DNA of 35,222 nt from an uncultured Acinetobacter sp. (GTDB lineage: Bacteria > Pseudomonadota > Gammaproteobacteria > Pseudomonadales > Moraxellaceae), in NCBI RefSeq assembly GCF_947624825.1, contig NZ_CANQLZ010000030.1, forward strand, positions 1-35,222. Reading direction: 5' to 3'. This document shows, piece after piece, positions 1-8,386 of the stretch (positions are counted from its first letter, which is position 1; the number at the start of each line of letters is the position of its first letter). The notes under the pieces were generated by a model. It saw only the letters and a list, made by a program, of their open reading frames with translations. It made no database searches and had not been told where the DNA came from. Position numbers and translations under genes: made by a program.

Positions 1-74
1 GGGGGACTTGAACCCCCACGCCCGAAAGCACTACCACCTCAAGGTAGCGTGTCTACCAATTCCACCACCACCGC
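1..74 (-). tRNA. tRNA-Leu (anticodon GAG), cut by window start
   Basis: Read on the minus strand the gene starts GCGGTGGTGGTGGAATTGG at 74. It carries a Leu-type D-arm, an anticodon stem CTACC/GGTAG with loop TTGAGGT (anticodon GAG, plus-strand CTC at 38-40), a long variable arm and a T-arm with GGTTCAA. The 3' acceptor half lies beyond the window edge. It sits just downstream of secG on the same strand and may share its transcript. The long variable arm and anticodon make leucine identity secure. Confidence 0.93.
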
Positions 75-126
75 AGCAGGTCGCATTCTAAGGGCTTCTT
101 TGGTAAAAGGGAAGTCCTATTTTGCT

Positions 127-456
127 TTATTCTGCGCTTTTAGGCTCAACTGGCGAAGTTTCAGGCGATGTTGCCGGTACGCTTTGCGTTGTTGACACAG
201 ATTTGAGGCTATAGGCGTCATTAGATTGATTTTTGGCAAAAATTGCCAACGTTAAACTGGTGATAAAGAATAACGCAGTTAAAATCCCAGTTAAACGACT
301 TAAAAAATTACCTGAACCTGAAGCACCAAATACTGTCGCTGCACCGCCACCACCAAACGAGGCACCTGCATCTGCACCCTTACCATGCTGAACTAAAATT
401 AATACGATCATTAACAAGGCTAAGATAATATGTACGACCAGCACAAAAGTTTGCAT
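127..456 (-). CDS. secG: Preprotein translocase subunit SecG
   Basis: Small inner-membrane partner of SecY and SecE in the Sec translocon, where it assists protein export. The 109-residue product has the family layout: a first membrane helix at about residues 2-22, a cytoplasmic Gly/Ala-rich loop including [14 protein letters not shown], a second helix at about 52-72, and a variable hydrophilic tail. The start has a clear AGGAG ribosome site (minus strand AGGAGTACAGC-ATG). It lies 13 bp downstream of tpiA and just upstream of tRNA-Leu, so tpiA-secG is a likely operon. A weak 8-bp hairpin with one mismatch at about 90-118 separates it from the tRNA but has no T-tract. Confidence 0.95.
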   Translation of the reverse strand: MQTFVLVVHIILALLMIVLILVQHGKGADAGASFGGGGAATVFGASGSGNFLSRLTGILTALFFITSLTLAIFAKNQSNDAYSLKSVSTTQSVPATSPETSPVEPKSAE

Positions 457-469
457 GCTGTACTCCTAA

Positions 470-1261
470 TTATTTTGTATTGGCAAATGCCAAGGCAATT
501 TGATGGAAGGAATCAGCATTTAGTGATGCACCACCCACCAAAGCACCATTAATATCTGGGCAGGCTGCTAACTCTACTGCATTTTCAGCTTTTACACTAC
601 CACCGTATAAAATGGCCATATTGGCGCCATGTGGGGTCAATTGCTTTAAGCCTTCACGAATTTTGGCATGCATGGCTTGAGCATCTTCAGGAGATGCAGT
701 TTTACCTGTACCAATCGCCCAAATTGGCTCATAGGCAATCACAATCTTGCCCCACGCATCGCCTGTGACTACAGCAGCAATATCACAAATTTGTTGCAAA
801 ACGACAACTTCAGCTTGTCCGGCTTCACGTTGCGCTAAACTTTCACCCACACAGTAAATTACAGTTAAACCTGCATTGAGGGCATTTTGCACTTTGGCAT
901 TTAGCTGATCACGTTGATCGGCAAAAATTTCACGGCGCTCTGAGTGGCCTACTAAAACATAGCCCACGCCATGATCTGCGAGTAATTCAGCACTCACTTC
1001 ACCAGTATAAGCACCTGTCCCTGCAATACGTGATACATCTTGCGCCACAGTGTAAACAGGACGTGCGGCATCAGCCATTTGTGCTTGTACAGTACTCAAA
1101 GCCAACATGGTGGGTGCAATGCCTAAATGACATTTTTCTTGTGCAATTGGACTATTTTGCAATAATTGTTTAAATTCATTCAGTAATTGCTGTGCTTGTG
1201 CCTGCACTGGATTCATTTTCCAGTTGCCTACAACCCAAGGGGTAATGGTCGATGCCGACAT
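470..1261 (-). CDS. tpiA: Triose-phosphate isomerase
   Basis: Interconverts dihydroxyacetone phosphate and glyceraldehyde 3-phosphate in the cytosol during glycolysis and gluconeogenesis. The 263-residue TIM barrel is slightly longer than the usual 250 or so. The catalytic residues are all visible: Lys15 in GNWKMN, His106 in GHSERR and Glu178 in [11 protein letters not shown]. The phosphate-binding C-terminal loop is present as [10 protein letters not shown] followed by GALVGGASL. The minus-strand start is preceded by AGGTCATCT, a usable ribosome site. secG follows 13 bp later. The promoter must lie in the 277-bp gap shared with pilB, which reads the other way. Confidence 0.97.
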   Translation of the reverse strand: MSASTITPWVVGNWKMNPVQAQAQQLLNEFKQLLQNSPIAQEKCHLGIAPTMLALSTVQAQMADAARPVYTVAQDVSRIAGTGAYTGEVSAELLADHGVGYVLVGHSERREIFADQRDQLNAKVQNALNAGLTVIYCVGESLAQREAGQAEVVVLQQICDIAAVVTGDAWGKIVIAYEPIWAIGTGKTASPEDAQAMHAKIREGLKQLTPHGANMAILYGGSVKAENAVELAACPDINGALVGGASLNADSFHQIALAFANTK

Positions 1262-1538
1262 AGATGACCTATAAAAAACAATTCATAAAAACGCACATAT
1301 TCTACACGCAATTGGAAAATTTAGAGCATACTTATTTTATACGATCTGTTTCCTTGCGATGTGAATCGTCTATAAAAGCTATACAACAGCTAAAAAGCAG
1401 ACGTTTAATTTTAACTAGTTCAATTTTTGCTCCATATTTAGGGCAAAGACAACATTTTCAGATATAGTATTTTCATGCAACAAAAGTATAATTTCGTTAT
1501 ACGTATTATAAACATTTTCAATTGAGGATCATTGGGGC
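1262..1538. other. Divergent intergenic region tpiA / pilB
   Basis: This 277-bp AT-rich gap lies between two divergent genes and should hold promoters for both. A TATAAT hexamer stands at 1487-1492 facing pilB, but I find no convincing -35 at 16-18 bp, so I do not annotate a promoter. An open frame at 1264-1467 has no ribosome site and atypical composition, and I regard it as non-coding. Confidence 0.5.
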
Positions 1539-3242
1539 ATGTCATTTACACACGGGGCACCTAAATTTACAGGCTTTATTCGAAGACTTGTCGATGACGG
1601 CATTATTGCACCTGAAGCGATGCAACAGGCGATCTTAACTGCTAAAAAAAATGAACAAGACATTGTTCCTTTTTTAATCAATCATCTCAGCGTACCGGCG
1701 TACACCATTGCCGAAAAAATCTCCCAAGAATTTGGTGAACCTCTCTTTGATTTAAGTACGTATAACTTCTCTTATTTGGTTCGCGATCTGATTGAAGATA
1801 AATTTATCTTAAAATATCGGGTACTGCCAATTTTTCAACGTGGTCATCTACTGTATTTAGCCACCAGTAACCCCACCAATATTGATGCTCTAGATGCTAT
1901 TCGCTTTAACAGTAAAAAGAACATTGAGCTGGTGATTGTTGAACATGACAAAATTGAAAAAGCCATTGATACCCATTTTGCTGAAGAAACCAATTTTGAT
2001 TTTGACGATGACCTGGATTTAGATTTACAACCCGACTCCGACCCAAATCCAGAAAAAGAAGAAACCAGTACAGAAGATGAAGCACCGATCGTTAAATATA
2101 TTAATAAGTTACTAATTGATGCAATTCGTTTAGGGGCATCAGATTTACACTTTGAACCGTATGAAAAGACCTATCGCGTGCGCTACCGTATTGATGGTGT
2201 GTTACGTCAAGTTGCCACCCCTCCTCTACAATTGGCGACACGTTTGTCGGCACGTCTAAAAGTCATGTCACAAATGGATATTTCTGAAAAACGTGTGCCG
2301 CAAGATGGTCGTATTAAACTTAAAATTTCTAAAACCAAAGCCATTGATTTTCGTGTTAACTGCTTACCTACCCTGTTTGGTGAAAAACTAGTTTTACGTA
2401 TTTTAGATCCATCAAGCGCTATGTTGGGTATTGACGCTTTAGGCTATGAAGCTGATCAAAAAGCTTTATTTATGGATGCATTGGCTAAACCGCAAGGCAT
2501 GCTGTTAATTACAGGTCCAACCGGTTCGGGTAAAACTGTATCTTTATATACCGGCTTAAATATTTTAAACCGTGAAGACACCAATATTTCAACTGCCGAA
2601 GATCCTGTTGAGATTAACTTAGAAGGTATTAATCAGGTTAACGTCAATCCTAAAGTTGGCTTAACCTTCGCAGCAGCACTGCGCTCATTCTTACGTCAAG
2701 ATCCAGATATTGTGATGGTCGGTGAGATTCGAGATTTAGAAACAGCTGAGATCGCCATTAAAGCGGCACAAACGGGTCACATGGTGATGTCAACTCTACA
2801 TACCAACAGTGCACCTGAAACACTGACCCGTTTACGCAATATGGGTGTACCCTCTTTTAATATTGCAACATCAGTTAACTTGGTGATTGCACAGCGTTTA
2901 GCACGTCGTTTATGTAAGCAATGTAAAGCGCCGATTGAAATTCCAAAAAATAGCTTACTTGAATTAGGCTTTACCGAAGAAGATTTACAACAAGAGTTTC
3001 AAATCTATCAACCGATTGGTTGTGGTGATTGCCGTGAAGGTTATAAAGGTCGCGTGGGGATTTATGAAGTGATGAAAGTCACGCCTGAAATTTCCAAGCT
3101 GATTATGGAAGATGCCAATGCGTTAGAAATCTCCAAGCTTTCACAACAATTGGGGTTTAGTAACCTGCGTCGTTCAGGTTTACTAAAAGTGATGCAAGGG
3201 GTGACCTCTTTACAAGAAGTTAACCGCGTAACGAGTGAATAG
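1539..3242 (+). CDS. pilB: Type IV pilus assembly ATPase PilB
   Basis: Hexameric cytoplasmic motor ATPase that drives pilus extension. The 567-residue chain has an N-terminal MshEN/T2SSE-N region (about 1-150), an acidic Asp/Glu-rich linker (about 150-180), and the secretion ATPase core. The core shows SDLHFEPYE, Walker A GPTGSGKT (about 326-333), the Asp box STAEDPVEI, Walker B MVGEIRDLETAE and the His box GHMVMSTLHTN. A zinc-binding tetracysteine follows (CKQC near 459, CGDC near 495), typical of PilB and GspE. The ATG is preceded by GAGG at 1524-1527 and GGGG nearer. pilC follows 29 bp later, then pilD and coaE, forming one operon. Confidence 0.97.
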   Translation: MSFTHGAPKFTGFIRRLVDDGIIAPEAMQQAILTAKKNEQDIVPFLINHLSVPAYTIAEKISQEFGEPLFDLSTYNFSYLVRDLIEDKFILKYRVLPIFQRGHLLYLATSNPTNIDALDAIRFNSKKNIELVIVEHDKIEKAIDTHFAEETNFDFDDDLDLDLQPDSDPNPEKEETSTEDEAPIVKYINKLLIDAIRLGASDLHFEPYEKTYRVRYRIDGVLRQVATPPLQLATRLSARLKVMSQMDISEKRVPQDGRIKLKISKTKAIDFRVNCLPTLFGEKLVLRILDPSSAMLGIDALGYEADQKALFMDALAKPQGMLLITGPTGSGKTVSLYTGLNILNREDTNISTAEDPVEINLEGINQVNVNPKVGLTFAAALRSFLRQDPDIVMVGEIRDLETAEIAIKAAQTGHMVMSTLHTNSAPETLTRLRNMGVPSFNIATSVNLVIAQRLARRLCKQCKAPIEIPKNSLLELGFTEEDLQQEFQIYQPIGCGDCREGYKGRVGIYEVMKVTPEISKLIMEDANALEISKLSQQLGFSNLRRSGLLKVMQGVTSLQEVNRVTSE

Positions 3243-3271
3243 ACAAAGTATTTAAAATAAGGATAACTTGC

Positions 3272-4498
3272 ATGGCTGTCAAAAAAGCACAGATGATGCC
3301 GACTTTCATCTACGATGGTGTTGATCGTAAAGGGGTTAAAATTAAAGGGGAAATTCCTGCGCGTAATATGGCTTTAGCTAAAGTCACACTACGCAAGCAA
3401 GGGGTGACCATTAAAACCATTCGTGAAAAGAAAAAGAATATTCTTGAAGCGCTCACCAAAAAACGTGTCTCTACCTTAGATATCACCATTTTTACCCGAC
3501 AATTGGCCACCATGATGAAAGCCGGCGTGCCCTTGGTACAAAGCTTTGAAATTGTGGCTGAAGGTTTAGACAACCCTGCTATGCGTGAAGTGGTTTTGGG
3601 TATTAAAGGCGAAGTTGAAGGGGGTAATACCTTTGCTGGTGCCTTACGTAAATATCCACAACATTTTGATAAATTATTTTGCTCTTTGGTTGAATCAGGT
3701 GAGCAATCGGGTGCTTTAGAAACCATGCTTGATCGCGTGGCGGTGTATAAAGAAAAAAGTGAGCTATTAAAACAAAAAATTAAAAAGGCCATGAAATATC
3801 CAGCCACAGTAGTGTTTGTTGCTGTGATTGTGACCATTATTTTGATGGTGAAAGTGGTACCTGTATTCCAAGACTTATTTAGCTCATTTGGTGCCGACTT
3901 ACCGGCATTTACCCAAATGGTAGTGAATATGTCGAATTGGATGCAAAGCTATTGGTTTATTTTAATTATTGCTGTTGCTATCATTGTTGCTGCGATTTTA
4001 GAAGCCAAAAAACGTAGCCAAAAATTCCGCAACTTGCTTGATAAAACTGCACTTAAACTACCCATCTTTGGTGACTTGGTGTACAAAGCAATTATTGCCC
4101 GTTATAGCCGTACACTCGCGACTACTTTTGCAGCCGGTGTTCCACTTATTGATGCACTAGAGTCGACTGCCGGTGCCACTAACAATGTGGTATATGAAGA
4201 AGCGGTAATGAAAATTCGTGACGATGTCGCCACAGGCCAGCAACTGCAATTTTCTATGCGTGCCACCAACCTTTTCCCTTCTATGGCAATTCAAATGGTT
4301 TCCATTGGTGAAGAGTCAGGTTCTTTAGATGCCATGCTCGATAAAGTCGCCACGCACTATGAAAATGAAGTCGATAATGCCGTTGATGGTTTAACATCAA
4401 TGATGGAGCCTCTGATTATGGCCATTTTAGGTGTGTTAGTCGGTGGTTTAGTGGTCGCAATGTACTTACCGATCTTCCAAATGGGTTCTGTGGTGTAA
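3272..4498 (+). CDS. pilC: Type IV pilus inner-membrane platform protein PilC
   Basis: Polytopic inner-membrane protein that couples the PilB motor to pilin insertion in the pilus base. Its 408 residues contain two T2SSF repeats. The first includes FTRQLATMMKAGVPLVQSF and GEQSGALETMLDRVA. The second includes YSRTLATTFAAGVPLIDAL and GEESGSLDAMLDKVA. Hydrophobic segments lie near 175-200, 225-245 and 375-400, as expected. The ribosome site AAGG lies about 9 bp before the ATG. Its stop codon shares one base with the pilD start (TAATG), indicating translational coupling. Confidence 0.97.
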   Translation: MAVKKAQMMPTFIYDGVDRKGVKIKGEIPARNMALAKVTLRKQGVTIKTIREKKKNILEALTKKRVSTLDITIFTRQLATMMKAGVPLVQSFEIVAEGLDNPAMREVVLGIKGEVEGGNTFAGALRKYPQHFDKLFCSLVESGEQSGALETMLDRVAVYKEKSELLKQKIKKAMKYPATVVFVAVIVTIILMVKVVPVFQDLFSSFGADLPAFTQMVVNMSNWMQSYWFILIIAVAIIVAAILEAKKRSQKFRNLLDKTALKLPIFGDLVYKAIIARYSRTLATTFAAGVPLIDALESTAGATNNVVYEEAVMKIRDDVATGQQLQFSMRATNLFPSMAIQMVSIGEESGSLDAMLDKVATHYENEVDNAVDGLTSMMEPLIMAILGVLVGGLVVAMYLPIFQMGSVV

Positions 4499-5355
4499 TG
4501 CAAGACATTCTATATTTTTTAAGTAATAACCCAACCGCGCTATATATTGTGGTTGGGCTTTTTAGTTTATGTATTGGCAGTTTTTTAAATGTGGTGGTTT
4601 ATCGCACCCCAAAAATGATGCAACAAGAATGGCACAATGAATGCCAAATGCTGTTGCATCCTGAACAGCCCATCATTGATGAAACTAAGCTGACCTTAAG
4701 TCAACCTGCTTCAACCTGTCCTAAATGTCACACTCGCATTCGTTGGTATCAAAATATTCCTGTTGTAAGTTGGCTTGTGTTACGTGGCAAATGCGGAACC
4801 TGCCAAAACCCGATTAGCATACGCTACCCTTTGATTGAACTGCTCACCGCAGCGTGTGCTTTAGTGGTGGTGGCTGTACTTGGACCCACCCTCCAGATGC
4901 TCTTTGGTTTGGTGCTGACTTATATTTTAATTGCACTAACCTTTATTGATTTTGACACACAACTGTTGCCTGACCGCTATACCCTACCTTTGGCAGCATT
5001 GGGTTTAATCGTCAATAGTTATGCCGTGTATACCACCCCAACCATGGCGATTTGGGGTTATGTGATTGGTTTCTTATGCTTATGGATTGTGTATTACTTA
5101 TTTAAAGTGGTCACAGGTAAAGAAGGCATGGGCTATGGTGACTTTAAATTACTCGCCGCTTTAGGCGCGTGGATGGGTCCTTTAATGCTGCCATTAGTTG
5201 TCCTGCTGTCATCGGTTGTAGGTGCAATTATTGGGATTATTTTACTTAAAGTACGTAAGGAAAATCAGGCATTTGCCTTTGGTCCTTATATTGCCATTGC
5301 TGGTTGGATTGCCTTTTTATGGGGCGATAAAATCATGAAAATTTACTTAGGATAA
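4498..5355 (+). CDS. pilD: Prepilin peptidase / N-methyltransferase PilD
   Basis: Bifunctional inner-membrane aspartyl protease that cleaves the leader from prepilins (and type II secretion pseudopilins) and N-methylates the new N-terminus. The 285-residue chain shows the family landmarks. These are an N-terminal methyltransferase domain with two CxxC pairs (Cys74/77 and Cys99/102, zinc-binding), the first catalytic aspartate in FIDFDTQLLPD (Asp151) and the second in GMGYGDFK (Asp215). Several membrane helices fill the C-terminal two thirds. Translation starts inside the pilC stop codon (TAATG). coaE starts 10 bp after its stop. Confidence 0.97.
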   Translation: MQDILYFLSNNPTALYIVVGLFSLCIGSFLNVVVYRTPKMMQQEWHNECQMLLHPEQPIIDETKLTLSQPASTCPKCHTRIRWYQNIPVVSWLVLRGKCGTCQNPISIRYPLIELLTAACALVVVAVLGPTLQMLFGLVLTYILIALTFIDFDTQLLPDRYTLPLAALGLIVNSYAVYTTPTMAIWGYVIGFLCLWIVYYLFKVVTGKEGMGYGDFKLLAALGAWMGPLMLPLVVLLSSVVGAIIGIILLKVRKENQAFAFGPYIAIAGWIAFLWGDKIMKIYLG

Positions 5356-5365
5356 AGGATTAAAT

Positions 5366-5965
5366 ATGCGCTTGATTGTTGGACTTACAGGGGGCATTGG
5401 CAGTGGTAAGTCGGCTGCAAGTGCATGGTTTGAGCAACAAGGCATTGGCGTGGTAGATGCCGATGTTGTGGCGCGCGAAGTGGTTCAAGTTGGTTCACCC
5501 GTATTGCAACAATTGGTAGCAAGCTTTGGTGATTGGGTGTTACTAGAAAATGGTGAACTCAATCGTCGTGCTTTACGTGAATACGTTTTTGCCAATGATG
5601 AAGCACGTAACACCCTAAACCAAATTACCCACCCTACTATTCGTGCTGCTATTGTTGAGCAACTTGAACATGCAAGCAGTCCTTATGTGATGTTAGTGTC
5701 GCCATTACTGTTTGAAAGTCAGCAACATGAATTGACCTCGCGTACCTTACTGATTGATGCAAGTGTCGAGTTACAAATTCAACGTGCATCAATGCGTGAT
5801 GAACAAAGCCTTGAGCAGATTCAAAATATTATTGCAGCCCAAATGCCGCGTGAGCAAAAGCAACAACGCGCTGATGATATTGTGCTTAATGATGGTGAGC
5901 TTGAACATTTATATGCTCAACTTAGACCTTTGCATTTAAACTACTTAGCCTTAAGTGAACACTAA
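5366..5965 (+). CDS. coaE: Dephospho-CoA kinase
   Basis: Catalyses the last step of coenzyme A synthesis, ATP-dependent phosphorylation of the 3'-hydroxyl of dephospho-CoA. The 199-residue product begins with the P-loop GLTGGIGSGKS, followed by DADVVAREVV and the HPTIR and VSPLLFE motifs of the family. A strong AAGGA site precedes the ATG, which lies 10 bp after pilD. The pilD-coaE linkage is common in gammaproteobacteria, where yacG or zapD may follow; neither follows here. The transcript ends in the hairpin at 5964-5994. Confidence 0.96.
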   Translation: MRLIVGLTGGIGSGKSAASAWFEQQGIGVVDADVVAREVVQVGSPVLQQLVASFGDWVLLENGELNRRALREYVFANDEARNTLNQITHPTIRAAIVEQLEHASSPYVMLVSPLLFESQQHELTSRTLLIDASVELQIQRASMRDEQSLEQIQNIIAAQMPREQKQQRADDIVLNDGELEHLYAQLRPLHLNYLALSEH

Positions 5966-5994
5966 AAAAAAGCAGTCTTAAGACTGCTTTTTTT
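5964..5994. terminator. Bidirectional terminator, coaE / EamA transporter
   Basis: Stem AGCAGTC-TTAA-GACTGCT is flanked by an A-run on the left and a T-run on the right, so it works in both directions. The convergent genes are 12 bp apart, and the stop codon of the minus-strand gene (5978-5980) lies inside the hairpin. Confidence 0.9.
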
Positions 5995-6892
5995 GTGCCA
6001 ATTTGGCTTGTAATGGATCTTTACGTCCAATCCAACGCCAAGGCTGTAATGCACCAATCGCCATACCCAACAAACCACAAATAATTGCCATACTTAAAGG
6101 TTCATTAAGTAAAGGCACTGCTAAAATTGCTGCCATAAATGGCGCTAAAGTGACAATACTTCCAGCTTTAAATGCCCCCAAACGCTTAATCGCTTCTACA
6201 TAAGTCAGCGTTGCAATAATCACCACAAATATCCCATGGAAGATACTTTGCAGCAGCAAATGCATCGGTTCAGGTTCGCTTAAATTTTTAGGTAAAAATA
6301 AAAGATAAATTGGTAAGTAAACGATAGCAGACCAAATCGCAACACTGGCCATAGAATGCCATGCTGACAATTTCCATTGTCGGATCAAGACACTAAATGT
6401 GCCCCACAACAATGCACTGATAAAAAATAGAAAATCGCCAAAGCCAAAGGCAATCCCTGTTTCTTGGTACATCAAGTAACTCATACTGCCAATTGCAAGC
6501 AGCATAATCAGCACACTTGCCCAAGTACTTTTATCAAATGGTGCTTTATACAAAAGCCATGCCATAAGTGCTGTACACAGCGGGATAAAACCATTTAAAA
6601 AAATAGCGGCATGCGCGGCTGGCACATAATGAAAGGCGCTATAACACACCAAGCAATAACCTAAACCGCCAATCATAGCAAGGCTAAATGCTTTGGGGCT
6701 CCATAAAAAAGCGGTGTCTTTTTTATAGATTAAGATGGGCATTAAAATGAAAAATGCCAAAGCAAAACGCAGTGCAGTAATATCAAAAGCACTGATGTGC
6801 CAATTGGCACTGAGGCGGGCTGTGAGGGTAAATCCGCCCCAGATACACATGGTAATCAGAACAAATAAATAACCTTGGTATCTGGGAGACAT
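5978..6892 (-). CDS. DMT-superfamily transporter, EamA family
   Basis: Probable inner-membrane metabolite exporter or permease of the drug/metabolite transporter superfamily. The 304 residues are almost wholly hydrophobic, with about ten membrane helices arranged as two EamA repeats (roughly 8-140 and 150-285). The C-terminus is short and basic (ending QKKQS). The substrate cannot be told from sequence. The ATG lies 2 bp after the rlmB stop codon, so it is probably translationally coupled to rlmB. The last codons and stop lie within the terminator shared with coaE. Confidence 0.88.
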   Translation of the reverse strand: MSPRYQGYLFVLITMCIWGGFTLTARLSANWHISAFDITALRFALAFFILMPILIYKKDTAFLWSPKAFSLAMIGGLGYCLVCYSAFHYVPAAHAAIFLNGFIPLCTALMAWLLYKAPFDKSTWASVLIMLLAIGSMSYLMYQETGIAFGFGDFLFFISALLWGTFSVLIRQWKLSAWHSMASVAIWSAIVYLPIYLLFLPKNLSEPEPMHLLLQSIFHGIFVVIIATLTYVEAIKRLGAFKAGSIVTLAPFMAAILAVPLLNEPLSMAIICGLLGMAIGALQPWRWIGRKDPLQAKLAQKKQS

Positions 6893-6894
6893 AC

Positions 6895-7647
6895 TTATTG
6901 TCCGTTACGTTGACGGCATGCCTCATACAGTGCCATGCCGGTTGCTACACTCACGTTTAAACTTTGCAAATTACCATTCATTGGAATATACACGGTTTGG
7001 TCACATTGGCTTTGTGTGATTGGACGTAAACCTGTGTCTTCTGCACCCATCACCACACAAATACCTGTACCGGTAAAATCAAATTCGTGAATCGGCATAG
7101 CTTTCTCATCAAGCATTGTCCCGACTACACGTACATTAAACTCATCTTTAATGACCGATAAGCTACGTGCTAAATTGGTCACTTGAATGAATTTGACTTT
7201 TTCAGCACCACCTGCGGCAATTTTACGCGCTGTTGGGGTCAAACTTGCTGAACGATCACGCGGTACAATGACCGCTTCAGCACCCATTGCCGCAGCAGTA
7301 CGAATACACGCGCCCAAGTTATGTGGGTCAGTTACTTGATCCAATGCCAACAACAATGCCTTTGGATTGTTTTTTAGCAATGCATCTAAATCTTGTTCAT
7401 TTAAAGTCGGATGCGGACGCACCGCTGCCACCACACCTTGATGGAAAGGTTGACCCGCCATTTTTTCCAATTTATCGCGGCTGGCTTGTTGCACGCTAAT
7501 TCCAAATGGTTCAGCCAGTGCCAAAATGTTTTTTAAGCGCTGATCATCACGACCTTTTAAGGTAAATAGATTCAATACCCGTTCAGGCTCAAGCTCTAAC
7601 AATGACTCCACTGAGTGAACGCCATAAAAATATTCTAATTTAGCCAT
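6895..7647 (-). CDS. rlmB: 23S rRNA (guanosine-2'-O)-methyltransferase RlmB
   Basis: SpoU/TrmH-family (SPOUT) methyltransferase expected to 2'-O-methylate G2251 of 23S rRNA using SAM. The 250-residue chain has an N-terminal L30e-like substrate-binding domain (about 1-75) and a knotted catalytic domain. The latter carries motif 1 DQVTDPHNLGACIRTAAAMG, motif 2 VMGAEDTGLRP and motif 3 IPMNGNLQSLNVSVA. I start it at the ATG at 7647, which has GAGG 7 bp upstream; a TTG four codons earlier lies within that ribosome site. A terminator for ppnP (7687-7719) lies just upstream, so rlmB needs its own promoter or read-through. The EamA gene follows immediately. Confidence 0.95.
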   Translation of the reverse strand: MAKLEYFYGVHSVESLLELEPERVLNLFTLKGRDDQRLKNILALAEPFGISVQQASRDKLEKMAGQPFHQGVVAAVRPHPTLNEQDLDALLKNNPKALLLALDQVTDPHNLGACIRTAAAMGAEAVIVPRDRSASLTPTARKIAAGGAEKVKFIQVTNLARSLSVIKDEFNVRVVGTMLDEKAMPIHEFDFTGTGICVVMGAEDTGLRPITQSQCDQTVYIPMNGNLQSLNVSVATGMALYEACRQRNGQ

Positions 7648-7686
7648 GAACGACCTCAAAATTTAACGGTGATAATGCAAAAACAA

Positions 7687-7719
7687 AAAATCCTGCAAAG
7701 TACACCTCACAGGATTTTA
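7687..7719 (-). terminator. Rho-independent terminator after ppnP
   Basis: On the minus strand, AAAATCCTG and CAGGATTTT form a 9-bp stem around a 15-nt loop, followed by a T-run. It lies between the ppnP stop and the rlmB start. Confidence 0.8.
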
Positions 7720-7758
7720 ATGAATACAGTTTAACTGATTCACTCTAAAATTGCTTGA

Positions 7759-8082
7759 TTAGCCTTCAAAGTGGCACACGTAATCGAGCACTTCGTCAGT
7801 TTCAATTTTAAAATAGCTATTGCCTGGTACATAAAAAGATTGACCCGCGCGGAACAATTCGCCTTCAGTACTCTCGGCAATTTGTACACGGCATTCACCT
7901 GAAATAATTTCCATACGCTCTGGCGCATGTGTTTCAAAGGTTAATGCTTGAGAAGTCGGTAAAATTACACCTAGCGTTTTTTTTGTTCCATCGGCAAATT
8001 GTACCACGTGGCTAATGCATAAGCCGCCAAAGTAAACATTTGATTTTTTTACAACTGATACATGGTCAAACTGAGCTGACAT
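7759..8082 (-). CDS. ppnP: Pyrimidine/purine nucleoside phosphorylase PpnP
   Basis: Cupin-fold nucleoside phosphorylase of the YaiE/DUF1255 family, which splits several purine and pyrimidine nucleosides with phosphate to base and ribose 1-phosphate. The 107-residue product carries the recognisable KSNVYFGG, SHVVQFADGTKKTLGVILP, ERMEIISGECRV and GQSFYVPGNSYF stretches, ending in DYVCHFEG. It is about 13 residues longer than the E. coli protein. A GGAG ribosome site precedes the ATG. It is transcribed divergently from recN across a 304-bp gap and closed by its own terminator, so it is probably monocistronic. Confidence 0.93.
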   Translation of the reverse strand: MSAQFDHVSVVKKSNVYFGGLCISHVVQFADGTKKTLGVILPTSQALTFETHAPERMEIISGECRVQIAESTEGELFRAGQSFYVPGNSYFKIETDEVLDYVCHFEG

Positions 8083-8262
8083 GCTTTTTCTCCAAAGATA
8101 GTATGTTCTAATATTACAGTGAGCTTAGTGTAATTCTGCGCTTGCAACTAATCAATTCATCTGTTGCCCCAATGCAGCGTTTCACTGCCAAAAGACTTCG
8201 CAGGTATTTATACACATTGAGCAAACGAATGCTGGCAATCAACTACACTTAAACAACTTAAA

Positions 8263-8291
8263 TTGTATTTTCGCATTTAATTTAATATAGA
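8263..8291 (+). promoter_or_regulatory. Putative sigma70 promoter of recN
   Basis: A -35 TTGTAT (8263-8268) and a -10 TATAGA (8286-8291) are separated by exactly 17 bp. This would give a start near 8298 and a leader of about 90 nt. Background AT content is high, so this is a pattern match only. Confidence 0.4.
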
Positions 8292-8306
8292 ATTATGAAG
8301 TTTTAC

Positions 8307-8336
8307 GTCATCTTAGAAAAAAACTTGAGTGATGAC
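8307..8336. promoter_or_regulatory. Inverted repeat in recN leader
   Basis: GTCATC (8307-8312) and GATGAC (8331-8336) form a 6-bp perfect repeat with an 18-bp spacer, just downstream of the predicted recN start point. It could be an operator or leader structure; no known binding protein is assigned. Confidence 0.25.
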
Positions 8337-8386
8337 ATAACAAAGCTGAAGATTTCTATCTCATTTTTTGCAGCCTGGATGGGTGT

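Larger units (their letters stand above)
8083..8386. other. Divergent intergenic region ppnP / recN
   Basis: This 304-bp AT-rich gap holds the putative recN promoter at 8263-8291 and an inverted repeat at 8307-8336. I see no CTG-N10-CAG LexA-type box. A 26-codon frame starting at 8171 lacks a ribosome site and is not credible. Confidence 0.5.

Noticed and set aside
90..118. Hairpin between secG and tRNA-Leu as a terminator
   Set aside because: The stem has a mismatch and no T-tract on the minus strand; it may be a processing structure at most.
1264..1467. Open frame of 67 codons in the tpiA/pilB gap
   Set aside because: It has no ribosome site and odd composition, and it fills the divergent promoter region; it is not credible as a gene.
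1487..1492. TATAAT as the pilB promoter
   Set aside because: There is no acceptable -35 at 16-18 bp. Such hexamers are frequent in this AT-rich gap.
3310..3837. Long antisense frame inside pilC
   Set aside because: It is a Ser/Thr-rich shadow of an obvious pilC coding region, with no own signals.
8171..8251. 26-codon frame between ppnP and recN
   Set aside because: It is short, with no ribosome site and a position next to promoter elements.
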